A DNA stretch of 64,000 nt from Liquidambar formosana. Lineage: Eukaryota; Streptophyta; Magnoliopsida; Saxifragales; Altingiaceae. Each line of letters begins with the position of its first letter. Position 1 is the stretch's first letter. The stretch lies in NCBI GenBank assembly GCA_039720395.1, contig CM077820.1:10019338-10083337 (forward strand), in the 5' to 3' direction. Shown in pieces: positions 10,786-21,777 of the stretch. The position numbers and the translations under genes are program-made. Below the pieces are notes generated by a model. That model was not told the origin of the DNA, made no database searches, and was given only the letters and a program-made list of their open reading frames with translations.

Positions 10786-12794
10786 TAGCCATAGACAGGG
10801 AAATGCACATAGTTGGAGCCCTTGATCCATGTGAAGGGTGAAAATGGTTCGATACGCAGGTTCCTTAGTCTCATCCACAAGTTTGAATTTGAAGAAGTTG
10901 AGGAGAACAGCAGCCAAGATCTTCATTCGCCAATAAGCAAATTCCTTCCCTAAGCAAATCCGAGGCCCTGCCTGTAAATTTATACAAATTTACCTTTACC
11001 ATTCTCAATTCGTATTAATCTAAATCAATAAGGCAGTAACCATGTAATCTTGAAATATGTTGCTGACCTGAAAGGCAGTGAATTTAAAAGGGCTTTCAGG
11101 TCAAAATTCCTCTACATCCTCTCCCCAAATGTATGTCATCCTTCCCATGGCATAAACCATATAGCTTACACCATCTCCTTTCTCTACTTTGAATCCATCA
11201 GGGAGAATGTCATCTTCTTCTGAACTCTTCCCATCCTGCATTTTGAGACCAATAAAATTGAGAAAAATCCGAATTTAACTCATATTCGTTTGCTGTTTTA
11301 GAGTTCATATATTTTGAAAAGCGTTCAAACAAAGAGTAGTGAACAATAGTAACAAGCAATGTGCATGAATTTTAACAGTTCATTAAATTACTTTATGCTT
11401 TCATGGGTGACAACAATTGTTATGGGGTCCCCATATTGCAAAGATACCAGAGTGCAAAACATCACCCAATAAACCTGAAGTTCATGGCAAGTAAAGAACT
11501 TGAAACCTAACAGAAACCAAGTAGGAAACCAATATGTACCTTGTTGTGCTCGATCACAAGCTTAAGATTGATAGCACCATGAAAAGCAGCGACAAATTTT
11601 GAACAAGAGAACAAAAGAATTAACAAAGTTCATTACATTGTTGACTACATCCACAAGTCCATTATACCTGGGAGTGCTTCAAGTGTGAAAAATTAGAACA
11701 CAAAAATTTTCAAGAAGCTTGATACCAATTGGCTTATTTGGACTCTAAAAGCCAGTGACATATAACTAGAAAACCTAGTTTAATCTTAGTCTGACCTGGA
11801 AACACCCCATGGTTGTTTACAGGGGAACTTTCCTGGACCCCCTCTCTACCAACTCTCTTTTTTTTTTTTTCTTTTTTTTTTTCTGGAGAATTGTAGGATC
11901 TACTTCTTCTTTTCTCAATTGTTTTTTAGGGGGTGTTTTTCTTTGCGTGAGGGGGGAAGCCATAGGAATATGAATAGGAATTGAGATGCATGAGTGATAT
12001 ATTTCTAATCCAAACATAGGAGAAAAAGGACTGGCCGGAGGGAATCCACATGCAAAATTTCCATGTCACATGGGAAACTATGTGGCTTCTATGTGTTACA
12101 GACATTTTTGTTTCTGAGGCTTCTGTGCCTCCATATTGTAACTAATAGTGGCCAATGGAATGCAGGCATTTAATCATAGTCCAAGACATTCCACAGGAAC
12201 TGCAGGATAGAGTCTGAGTGTCTCAGTTAGAGCTGCATGAAGATACTGCATCAATTTATCCAAAAAAAAAACGAAGATACTGCATCTTGTCCAGGGCGTC
12301 TTCATGGCGAATTCATAAGCAGTACTGTTATCCTTGGCTTGGGTATTGCTTCTCTCACTTAGTATGCAACCTTTTCTTGAACCAACGGATGCTTACAGAG
12401 CATGTAAAAGAAGCAGGTGAGCGAGTTCGCAGATGTATCCTTGCCAGCAATGATGAAAATGACAGTTGTATCTCTTAAGTACTTATCAGTCATGTTCTTT
12501 GGGAATGATTTCTCATGAAAAAATTCAGATGGTAAGTACCGTACTTCTGGGCAAGAGATGTTTGGTAATGAAAGAGTTTTTTGAAATGTTTTGAGTTGAT
12601 TAAATATTGGACCAGCAACTGGAGGTTGTTGATCCTTTGATTTTTAATTCTTTTATGTAAATGAAAATAAATTTAGCTACAACTACTATCACAGAGAAAA
12701 TTACTACTCCTAACGGGACTAAAATTAAGGAGGTTGCAGTGAAAAACCCCACTACAAGGAAGATTATGGCAGAAACAAGGAAGAGAGCATCCAT
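10786..12794 (-). pseudogene. CYP704 type B pseudogene (exons 1, 4, 5, 6 partly kept)
   Basis: It is paralogous to the intact gene at 46766-50023. Kept: exon 6 (about 10786-10971), exon 5 (11068-11235), part of exon 4 (about 12195-12500) and exon 1 (about 12530-12794, start [10 protein letters not shown]). Exons 2 and 3 and the 5' part of exon 4 are deleted through joins near 12503 and 12530. Lesions seen: a 33-bp deletion in exon 5 removing PERW, with an in-frame TGA at the join; loss of the exon 4 donor (GTAATG reads GAATG); a 34-bp insertion-plus-duplication in exon 4; an extra T after the anchor in exon 1; and an altered stop in exon 6. Confidence 0.9.
12239..12286 (+). repeat. 20-bp A-tailed micro-insertion in a perfect 14-bp duplication
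   Basis: GAAGATACTGCATC stands at 12239-12252 and again at 12273-12286. The 20 bases between are AATTTATCC followed by ten A and a C. The intact paralogue at 48290-48310 has one copy and no insert. It lies in the dead exon 4 and shifts its frame. Confidence 0.7.
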
Positions 12795-14215
12795 TGTGGA
12801 GAATGCTGCAAAAGGATATGAAAACAGAAAACAGGAACTGCCCAATGATTATTGAATAGTTAATATTAACTATTTGAGTTTATAAATCATTCAATAACAT
12901 TTATGTATTTATTTATTGATAAAGCATCATTCAGGAATATTTGAATAGGCATCTTTGTATTTTTATTCTAGGGAAGAGCCAAGTACCAGGGATTAAGTTA
13001 TGCCTCTTTCTTCCCTTTGGAACAATTGATTTTGTTTTACTTGTGATTATTTAAAAAATTAAATCTGTTCAGACAAAGGAAAGCTAGCTTTTAATAATGG
13101 TGGTAGCTGTGGAACCTTTGATGGGTCTATCCAAATTATCTTGTATCTGAAAATTGACCTGATTTGATCATATAGTAAGATACAAATTCATGAATAATAT
13201 TTTTTACAGCTCATATATCATGTTCATTATCTGAAAATAATGATGTAAGTAGCCAACCTGCAAAACAAATTTCCAATAAATTAGAGCTTCACTTCACTTC
13301 ACTTCCTAAAAAGAAATTTTCTCACAAATTAATTAAAGCTTCTGCAGGAAGGCCATGAGATCTGGATCATAATAAAGGATATTTTTAAAAATATATATAA
13401 TCTATATTGAAGATGGACAGTAATATGGTATCCTGTGGTCTTAAGAATATTTATGATAAAGAATATCCTTGAAAACTGTAATATTCACCGAAGAATTTTC
13501 TGCATCCAACCAAAGAAAGGGAGGAGATTTTGGCGGATGCACAAAATCTTGGAAAATCAGTGCGGATATAGGGCTGCCCCCTTCTATTCTTAACTCTGGT
13601 CTTCTCTATTTTTTTCTTATCCATTAAAATATATATAATCTAGATCATGTTAGCTCATGTTAATATAAGTTATATTAGTATCATGCATTGGAGGTTGTAT
13701 CTCGTGCATTGGTAAGTCAACACACATGTTGATATAAGTTATATTAGCACCATGCATTGGGGGTTGTGCCTCATGCATTTGCCCAATGTATCCCGTAACC
13801 TATTAATGCACGAAGTACAACCTCCAATTCAGGTATCGATATAAGTTATTATATATACTAGGTATCGCACACGTGCGTTGCATGTGATTTTTTGTCCAAC
13901 AATAAAATGATTCTCGTCTATTTAAAAAAAAATTATTTCATTTTTTCAATTTTTTTCATGATCTTTTAGTAGTTTTAGATTTCAATTATGCTTATCTATT
14001 AACATTTAATTTTTATATATGTGACCCAACAATCAAATAAAATTTATATAAACATTTAACTCTTATATTTGTGGGACACATGATTTTTCTTGTATGTGTG
14101 GGACTCAATAATGAATGAAATAAAGTTGAGCAGAGTTGGATCTTTGGTACAATGAGATAAAATTGGATTTATACAAAGAAAAAAATTAATGTAACAAAAA
14201 ATAAGTAAATACAGA
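12795..14215. other. Upstream flank of the type B pseudogene
   Basis: No gene seen. 12795-13640 parallels 50024-51040 of the intact module, with a shorter version missing about 130 bp around the GCTTCAGCAGGGATTG region. After 13856 the sequence departs from the paralogue at TAGGTATCGCACACGTGCG and enters a composite insertion that resumes the paralogue only near 23230. Confidence 0.6.
13659..13850. repeat. Foldback element, copy 1
   Basis: The core has inverted arms: CATGCATTGGGGGTTGTGCC and, about 50 bp on, a near reverse complement around AATGCACGAAGTACAACC. Words of the form GATATAAGTTAT flank the arms at both ends. An extra half unit (13659-13710) precedes the core. Related copies are at 23346-23519 and 51052-51182. 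Confidence 0.65.
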
Positions 14216-14713
14216 TGTTAAAAATATGGGTCATTGGGTTGTGACCCAAACCCATGGTCCGCCCACGTGTGGGTGATGGACCCAGTGGTTAAGTCCCCTA
14301 TTCCATGAGGTTTCCTAATTGCACTTGGAAACCAACTCTTGCTAGGGTTTGGACTGTGGAATAGGGGCACATATATATTGAATGTCTCTCTTAGTGATAG
14401 AGACACACCACAACACAGAACACAGCAGCCTCCATTATTCTCTCTCTAGTATTCTCTCTCTAGGATCACCATTGGCCTAGTGGACTTGGAAGCGTGGATT
14501 ACGTGGGAGGACTCTAGTAGCGATCCCTATGGCTATCACGACATTGAGGAGCATACACAGAGGTCAGACTCGCAGTGGAGGAGCAGCCATTCGTGCAGCG
14601 ACGACGTGGAGCTTGTAACAACAACCGACAAACATCCTCGGGTCTCTTCCGCTTAAGGTATGTCCTTGGACCCGTTATTGAGTGCTATATGCAGTAGATA
14701 TAGCGTATTTACA
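14216..14713 (+). repeat. 5' LTR of the copia element
   Basis: 498 bp, TG...CA ends, nearly identical to 21778-22275. A TATA-like ATATATATT lies at 14371-14379 (counterpart 21933-21941), a plausible U3 promoter, followed by CT-rich repeats (TCTCTCTAGTATTCTCTCTC). The first 40 bases include an imperfect inverted repeat around GGGTCATTGGGTTGTGACCC. Confidence 0.96.
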
Positions 14714-14725
14714 TTGGTATCAGAG
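14714..14725 (+). other. Primer-binding site (initiator Met tRNA)
   Basis: TTGGTATCAGAG directly follows the 5' LTR and is complementary to the 3' end of initiator methionine tRNA, the usual primer of plant copia reverse transcription. Confidence 0.93.
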
Positions 14726-16532
14726 ATATTTGGTTGTTGATTCGCCCTATTGTCGCGTGGTTTGCATTCTCTCTCTAAAATATAATTTTTGGGTCGTTTA
14801 AAAACGTTTTTCAAAAGTGGGTTTTAACCCAAAATTTTTATATGGATGTGTTCTCCTATGTGTGAGGAACATGCCTGCAAAATTTCGTGAAAAACGGACG
14901 TGTATTTTGAGAGAAAACGCAAACCCTAGTTTTGGAATTTGTGTTTTTTCCGAAACTTTGGGCTTATTTTTGATGCACATAGACCTGTTTTCAATGTGGG
15001 AAATTGGTATACTGTTAAACTACGTCGCGAGGGCTTTCCGTAGACATAAAATTTGCGCAAAACCGATTTCGTATGTGAAAGATATAGCCCCGCGAAGATG
15101 GCCCCGTGAACAATCGAATCTGGTTCGAATTTGTTCAAAGGAAGAAGATGAAGTGCAGGAAAAACGCATGCCCACTCTCACCCGAGGAGAGTGAGGGCGC
15201 GTGTAGACACATGGCGGGTCCCCATGAGGGGTAGACCCCACAGACAGAACCACAAGACTGAGACGAGTCGGATGACGCCGGCGGTGTCACCGTCGGAGGT
15301 CCTCTCGCCGGCGCGTGGCCTGCACGCTCCTCCCTCGGCGCGTGAAAGAGGGATCTGTAATTAAAATTTAAAATAAAAAAAAAAAGATGACGCAGCAGCA
15401 CGCGCCCACACGCGGGTGATGGCGCGTGGAGGGGCTTCCCTAGGCCATTTTTGGCCAAATTTTTTCCAGAATTTTTTGTTTTTTATTTCTGAATTTTTGG
15501 TAATTTTTATTTTATTTTTTAATTAACATAAATTATTTATTTAATTAAAAATTGATAAAAATACAACAAAACCACACCACTCGCGCGCGTGGAGGCGCGT
15601 GATAATGTGTTTGGCATTCTGGAAAATTTTGAAATTTTTTTTGGGGCTCATTTGTCTCTGTAGTGTGCTGCACCTCCCACCATAGCTTCTAGATTTTTTA
15701 TTTTACTATATTTTTAGTGTTTTTCTTTACCGAAAAATTAAATAATATTATTATATGCAAAATTAAAATTTCCAGAGGCTGTATTTTTATTATTTGAGCA
15801 TGTGGGAGTATTTTTGTGTCACGGGGAGAGTCACGCGACGTGGATTAACAGTGCATCTATTAATTACATGCGGTAATTAATTAATTAATTTGTGTAATTA
15901 ATTATTCTTATTACGTTGCGCAATTAGATTGCCGCCAACGTTTTACCCGCCTTATGAGACCCATTGGCACGCTCCTTATGTGTTTAAGCATGGCCCTACC
16001 ATCCATTTAATAGACCAATTGCTTAATATGTGTTAGCATGTTAGTTATAGGATTAAATGGATGGATTTTTGGTAAAATATAATAGAGCTTATGTTTGTTT
16101 GCCTTCTGTGTATAAGATATTCCTTGAGGCATAATGTGTAGCGCGGCATCCCCATTTATTTATTCATTGCAGTAGATCCATTGTATTAGGTTTTTTGGGA
16201 ATGTAATGTATTGATTTATGTACCATTTTTTTTGGAGGAATTATGTAAGGGGATGTGTTTTCGCGACACGCATTATGCTATGGAATTTTCTTATCATAGG
16301 CTCTAATATTTACCAAATGATTCCATATGGGAATCCGTGTGTTTATGTGGAGCATGTTATCGTTATTATTATTATAATACTGTGGGTAATATGCGTATTT
16401 GTTCGAAAAACGATTGGAAAATATTCTCCTAACCTACATAATTGGGAGATGATTATGAGCAATAGCAATATTTTTCGATTTCGATTTGTAGAGAGGGATA
16501 ATGTTTTTCCAATCGGGTTTTCTGAATAAATA
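14726..16532 (+). other. Long 5' leader of the copia element
   Basis: 1.8 kb without a convincing gene. It mixes GC-rich stretches (15185-15440, repeated GGCGCGTG-type words, also near 15590) with AT-rich runs, including the self-complementary TTAATTAC/GTAATTAA cluster at 15856-15905. Short frames here (for example 14817-15194) look like chance frames in a structured leader. Confidence 0.6.
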
Positions 16533-19500
16533 ATGGATGTGTGTATAATAATGTCAACCCTTGCGCAATTCTTGAATGTAGTGATGGCAACCAAGAACCT
16601 AGCTGTTGAACTAAGTCAGGCTGACAAACTAGTTGGGACCAATTATGACATATGGTATAGGAAGATCACCTACCTCCTGAATGAAATAGATCTGATTGAT
16701 ACCTTGACCACCTCCATGGATGCCCCACAACTTCAGGATGGGGCACCAGTGGGAGAATTCCGCCGTAGGCAAGAGACCTACCAGGCTTGGTTTAAGAAAG
16801 ATCGTCGTGCACGGTATACTATGTTGAACTGCATGCATGATGATCTCATTGGGGAGTATGAGAACTACCCAACTGCCAAGGAAATATGGGAACAGCTGAA
16901 AATTGCCTTTGGTGGTACATCTACTACTAGACTTAGGAGTCTGGTTCTGAAGTTCGAGATGTACAGAAAGGATCCCAAGCACTCGATGACTGAACATCTG
17001 AGGACGATGTCTAGTATGATTCGAGACCTTAAGGCTGCTGGGAATGATCTCACTGATGAGCAACAGGTGCAAGCTGTTATCCGTTCCCTGCCTGATTCAT
17101 GGGTGCACATGAAACAAATCATGACGCATAATGAGAACATTAAGAACTTCCAGGATATCTCGCGTCATTGTGAGCTTGAAGCGGAGCGCCTAGAGGCGAC
17201 CCGAGCTGCTACCCTTATCGCCCAGAGTGGCAAGCGCCAAGGAAATGTGCCTAGGCGCAATGGACAAGGGAAACAGTACAAGCAAGGTGGGGCAGGCAGA
17301 AATGCGCCTAAAAGGGCTGGCAATAATGCGCCTAAAGGGGCTGGCAACAAGAAATTCAAGCGCCGTGGCAAGCGTGGTGGGAAAAGAGATATGTCCAAAG
17401 TGAGGTGCTACAATTGTAACAAGATGGGTCACTTCGCCAGTGATTGCACTGAGCAGAAGCAGGTATCCTCTACACCTAAAACTCTCTCCATTTTTGTATG
17501 TTCTCATGTTCTAGTTGCTCATTCTCTCCCTGATTGGATTGTAGACACAGGAGCAACCAAGCATGTAGCGAGAGATCGAGTAGGGTGTGTAGATTATCAC
17601 CGCGTTCCGTCTGGCACACATAGAGTTTACATGGGAAACGGCACTAGTGAAGAAGCTCTTGGAGTTGGTTCTTATCAGCTTCATTTGCGCACGAGGCGCA
17701 CTTTACTTCTACACGATGTGTTATATGTGCCTGGGATCCAGTATAATCTACTTTCTGTTTTAGCACTATTAGAGGATGGATATTCTTTTAATTTCAGTGG
17801 TCATGGTTTGGATATTCTTTTAGGAGGAATTGTTTTTGGACATGGTTTATTATCAAATAATTTTTATAAAGTTGATTTGGATGATTCTGTTTACTCTTTA
17901 TCCTATACTGCTGATGCTAATAAGAATATAGATTCTGTAACTTGGCATGCTAGACTTGGACATATAGGATGCGATAGGATGACCAGATTAGCTCGAGCGG
18001 GCCTCTTAGGCCCACTCGCTAAAGTTGACCTGCCTGTATGTGAGCCTTGTTTGGCTGGAAAAGCATGTAGGAAGCCTTTTGGTAAGGCTAGAAGGGCTAC
18101 TCAACCATTAGAATTAATTCACTCAGACATTTGCGGACCTATGAATGTTAAGGCACGTCATGGTGCCTCTTATTTTCTCACTTTTATTGATGATTACACG
18201 CGATATGGTTATGTCCATCTGATCGCTCATCGATATGAAGCTTTGGATTGTTTCAAACGCTTTGTAGCAGAGGTTGAGAATCAGACAGATAGGAGCTTGA
18301 AAGCTCTAAGGACAGATCGAGGACGCGAGTATCTTTCCAATCAATTTAAGGAATTATGCGAGGAAAAGGGGATACGCAGACAACTTACTATTCCTGATAC
18401 CCCGCAGCAAAATGGCGTGGCGGAGAGAAGGAATAGAACACTTCTAGATATGGCTAGATCGATGATGGCGCAAGCTAATCTCCCTATATCCTTTTGGGGG
18501 GATGCGCTTATGACTGCTGCCTACATCTTAAATAGAGTGCCTTCTCAGTCAGTTTCCTCAACCCCTTATGAGCTGTGGCATGGCGAAAAGCCTAATTTGG
18601 AGCATTTGCGCCCTTGGGGTTCAGCTGGTTTTGTTCACAGTACCTCCCATAAGTATGGGAAATTAGGCCCTAGAGCTAGGAAACATATTTTTATCCGATA
18701 TTCCAATAGCTCAAAAGGTTATGTAATGTATGGTGAACACCCTAATGGAGGAATGACTGAAATAGAGTCGCGCGATGTTGATTTCATAGAGAATGATTTT
18801 CCTAGCATAGGCGACACTAAAAGGGATATTGACCTTTATGAAATAGAGGAAAGTGAAGACATCTTACCATCTTCGAGCGAGGGTGGGGAATTAGTTCCTT
18901 ATCCTATAGTCGCTGAAGATAGTGGGAGTCCTTATCCTATAGTCGCTGAAAATAGTGGGAGTGGTCTTCAACCCAGTGGGAGAATCCCGCAGGGTGTTTT
19001 GCAGGAAATTGTCCCGCAAAACCAAGAATCCCAAGTGCGCAGGAGTAAACGAGGAAATATTCCTCGTCGTCATTTTGAGATTGAGGGGGATATCTTCCTA
19101 TGTGGTCCTAGAGAAGATGATGAGCCGGCTTCTTATATAGAAGCGCTTTCTTCTCATGCTAGAGATGAGTGGATAATTGCTATGCAGGATGAGATGAGCT
19201 CTATGGACAAGAATAAGGTCTGGGAGTTGGTTGATCTTCCGCCTGGGCGTAAGACCATTGGAAATAAGTGGGTCTTAAAAATTAAACGCAAGGCAGATGG
19301 TTCAATCGACAAGTATAAGGCACGCCTTGTTGCGAAAGGCTATACCCAACGTGAGGGTATTGATTATGAGGATACATTCTCCCCAGTGGTGAGGTTTGCA
19401 TCTATTCGCCTTATCCTAGCTATTGTCGCACAGTTGGATTTGGAACTTTTCCAAATGGATGTTAAGACCGCATTTCTCAATGGAGAACTAGACGAAGAGA

Positions 19501-20687
19501 TCTATATGGATCAACCCGTGGGTTTTGAGGTCAAGAGACTAGAGCGCAAAGTGTGCCGTCTCAAACGTTCCATTTATGGCCTCAAGCAATCGTCTAGGCA
19601 GTGGTATTTTAGGTTTCATGATTCTATTACCTCTGTGGGTTTTGAGATGATTGAACAAGACCATTGCGTATATCTGAAACGGTCCAATGGAAAAATCCTT
19701 ATTCTTTCTTTGTATGTTGACGACATCCTTCTTGTTGGGAATGATATGGAGTCTATAGTCGCCACTAAGAAGTGGCTGTCCTCTACTTTTGAGATAAAGG
19801 ACATGGGTGAAGCAAATTATGTGCTGGGAGTTAAGATTGTTAGAGATCGTTCTAAGAAGCTTCTCGGTTTGTCTCAAGAGACTTACATTAGGAAGATTCT
19901 TGAACGTTTTCGCATGCATAACTCCAAACCCATTGACACTCCAATGGAAAAGAACTGTGCCTTATCTTTAGACCATTGTCCTAAAACTGAAGAGGAAAAG
20001 AATCAGATGTCCACTACGCCATATGCATCTGCAATAGGAAGTCTGATGTACGCGATGATGTGCACGCGTCCAGATATCAGTCATGCAGTTGGTATTGTTA
20101 GCCGATTTCAAAGTGACCCTGGACGCGCTCATTGGGAAGCAGTGAAAAGAATCTTTCGATACCTACGTGGAACAGCCGACCTCGTCCTTTGTTACCAGGG
20201 TGGAGACTTGAGACTGAGGGGTTATAGTGATGCAGATTGGGCTGGTGAGAAGTTAGGGCGCAAGTCCACCTCGGGTTATGTTTTTATCCTTGGAGGTGGA
20301 GCTATTTCTTGGTGTAGCAAGAAACAAACTTGCGTAGCCCTTTCCACAATGGAGTCAGAGTACATAGCATGTTCAGCAGCTGTTCAGGAAGCAGTTTGGT
20401 TGAGGAGGTTCCTACAAAGTTTAGGCATTACAGCTCATGCAGAGGAAGCTGTGGTCGTATATTCAGATAGTACGTCAGCCCTAGCCTATGTGAAGGATCC
20501 CAAGTATCATGGTAGATCCAAACACATTGACATTAGATTTCACTTCATTCGAGATATGGTTGCGCGTCGGGAGGTTGTCCTAAGGCATATCTCCACTGGT
20601 AGCATGGTGGCTGATCCTTTGACTAAGCCTATTGCCAGAGATGTTTTCCTTTCTCACATCAGGAGTATGGGATTATGTAGGATTTGA
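16533..20687 (+). CDS. Ty1/copia Gag-Pol polyprotein (intact)
   Basis: One frame of 1384 aa. Domains in order: Gag (about 30-230), a basic Gly/Lys/Arg region (235-285), CCHC zinc knuckle CYNCNKMGHFASDC near 292, aspartic protease with DTGAT near 338, GAG-pre-integrase (WHARLGHIG near 470), integrase core (HSDICGP near 530, then the conserved D and E), reverse transcriptase with YVDD near 1061, and RNase H (YSDADWAGE near 1231, ESEY near 1276). The order integrase before reverse transcriptase defines copia. It makes virus-like particles and copies the element. The start may be Met1 or Met18 (16584, MATKNLAVEL), the latter resembling usual copia Gag starts. No stop or frameshift is seen. Between integrase and RT an 11-residue unit around PYPIVAE is tandemly doubled. 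Confidence 0.97.
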   Translation: MDVCIIMSTLAQFLNVVMATKNLAVELSQADKLVGTNYDIWYRKITYLLNEIDLIDTLTTSMDAPQLQDGAPVGEFRRRQETYQAWFKKDRRARYTMLNCMHDDLIGEYENYPTAKEIWEQLKIAFGGTSTTRLRSLVLKFEMYRKDPKHSMTEHLRTMSSMIRDLKAAGNDLTDEQQVQAVIRSLPDSWVHMKQIMTHNENIKNFQDISRHCELEAERLEATRAATLIAQSGKRQGNVPRRNGQGKQYKQGGAGRNAPKRAGNNAPKGAGNKKFKRRGKRGGKRDMSKVRCYNCNKMGHFASDCTEQKQVSSTPKTLSIFVCSHVLVAHSLPDWIVDTGATKHVARDRVGCVDYHRVPSGTHRVYMGNGTSEEALGVGSYQLHLRTRRTLLLHDVLYVPGIQYNLLSVLALLEDGYSFNFSGHGLDILLGGIVFGHGLLSNNFYKVDLDDSVYSLSYTADANKNIDSVTWHARLGHIGCDRMTRLARAGLLGPLAKVDLPVCEPCLAGKACRKPFGKARRATQPLELIHSDICGPMNVKARHGASYFLTFIDDYTRYGYVHLIAHRYEALDCFKRFVAEVENQTDRSLKALRTDRGREYLSNQFKELCEEKGIRRQLTIPDTPQQNGVAERRNRTLLDMARSMMAQANLPISFWGDALMTAAYILNRVPSQSVSSTPYELWHGEKPNLEHLRPWGSAGFVHSTSHKYGKLGPRARKHIFIRYSNSSKGYVMYGEHPNGGMTEIESRDVDFIENDFPSIGDTKRDIDLYEIEESEDILPSSSEGGELVPYPIVAEDSGSPYPIVAENSGSGLQPSGRIPQGVLQEIVPQNQESQVRRSKRGNIPRRHFEIEGDIFLCGPREDDEPASYIEALSSHARDEWIIAMQDEMSSMDKNKVWELVDLPPGRKTIGNKWVLKIKRKADGSIDKYKARLVAKGYTQREGIDYEDTFSPVVRFASIRLILAIVAQLDLELFQMDVKTAFLNGELDEEIYMDQPVGFEVKRLERKVCRLKRSIYGLKQSSRQWYFRFHDSITSVGFEMIEQDHCVYLKRSNGKILILSLYVDDILLVGNDMESIVATKKWLSSTFEIKDMGEANYVLGVKIVRDRSKKLLGLSQETYIRKILERFRMHNSKPIDTPMEKNCALSLDHCPKTEEEKNQMSTTPYASAIGSLMYAMMCTRPDISHAVGIVSRFQSDPGRAHWEAVKRIFRYLRGTADLVLCYQGGDLRLRGYSDADWAGEKLGRKSTSGYVFILGGGAISWCSKKQTCVALSTMESEYIACSAAVQEAVWLRRFLQSLGITAHAEEAVVVYSDSTSALAYVKDPKYHGRSKHIDIRFHFIRDMVARREVVLRHISTGSMVADPLTKPIARDVFLSHIRSMGLCRI

Positions 20688-20840
20688 TATGTTTAAACAA
20701 TTCAGTTGTAATTGACATTATTATTATTGAGATATGATATTTATTCCTTTCGTTTTAGTACATGGGTTGTTTATATCATTTGTACACACATCCTTGTAAT
20801 GTCACCGGGCTTGAATCGACCCACTCACACGGGTGATTCA

Positions 20841-21088
20841 CCTTGGCGCTGAGTTAGCGAGCAAGATGAGACATTTATATCTTTGGCGCCTAGTCGGCGA
20901 GCAAGATATACAGTTGCTATATATTATATGTCGCCTTAGATTGAGCTAAGATGAGATCTCTATTAGATCGATCATAGAGTTTTTCCACAAACTCTATGTA
21001 GCCCGCTTAATAGCCGAATGTGAGATTTCAGACAGGCGCTGAAAGAGCGACTGGGCTGGAAAACTCAGGTCAGGCGCTTGAGTAGCGA
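20841..21088 (+). other. Hairpin array in the copia 3' untranslated region
   Basis: Four copies of a four-pair stem with a five-base loop: CGCT/AGCG at 20847-20859, CGCC/GGCG at 20887-20899, CGCT/AGCG at 21037-21049 and at 21075-21087. The second keeps pairing by a matched change of T and A to C and G. The first two share the context TTGGCGC...GCGAGCAAGAT, the last two CAGGCGC...GCGACTGG. Between them is a perfect 10-bp stem at 20973-20982 and 20989-20998 with a 6-base loop. A structured RNA role is inference. Confidence 0.55.
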
Positions 21089-21765
21089 CTGGACTAAGAT
21101 TCGTATGGCGTTCTTTTGCTTTTACTTATAGTGACATGCTCATGTTTATGAGTTAAACGCCATAGCATACATTTCATACTGTATGTGCTTTATGTCGACC
21201 GATGGTAGGAGTGATGAATGGATCCCTGCTTCATCACTGTGTGAGCCACATGGATCGCTATGATCCAACTCTATACCCTTTTTGACCTGAGACTATGTCA
21301 TGAAGAGGATGCTTGATGACGCTACTTTAGCGTGTTTTCCAAAGGCCAGGAAACAATTCGGTCTTATGGGGGCATGTCTAGGAAAGCGGTTGAGTTGAAT
21401 TGAATTGGCAGGAGGGCTTAGGGAAGACGATTTGATACTACACCATGTTTTGTGACTCATTAGCTGTGCAGCGTCTATGTCGTATTTTGTTACGATATGA
21501 GACATGGGTACATTACATATGTGGGATACAGCACTGCTTCTATGTTTATACGAGGGATTAGAGAGTGCTTATTCGGTGTTTTATGAATTGTCTGGGGCAT
21601 ATGCGAGATACTTTCGAGTGATGCGTTCTTGTTAGTTTGGTGATACTTAACATTTACGCTCCTGTAGTTGTATGTTCTTCTCGTGAGGTCGCACGCTCCA
21701 TTTCCTGTATGAGGAGATGAATATTGAGAGATAGAGAAATTATGGAGATAACTCACCCTACGTAG
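21089..21765 (+). other. Remainder of the copia 3' untranslated region
   Basis: About 680 bp with no recognised protein. Antisense frames at 21293-21505 and 21490-21756 exist but match no family I know and have no visible promoter. Confidence 0.5.
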
Positions 21766-21777
21766 GCGAGTGGGAGA
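21766..21777 (+). other. Polypurine tract
   Basis: GCGAGTGGGAGA lies directly before the 3' LTR, the expected plus-strand priming site. Confidence 0.85.

Noticed and set aside
14817..15458. Frames of 60-125 codons in the copia leader, both strands
   Set aside because: They lie between the primer site and gag, overlap one another on opposite strands and show no domain.
16629..17507. Antisense frames inside gag (77-147 codons)
   Set aside because: These are shadows of the long gag-pol frame; none has a recognisable domain.
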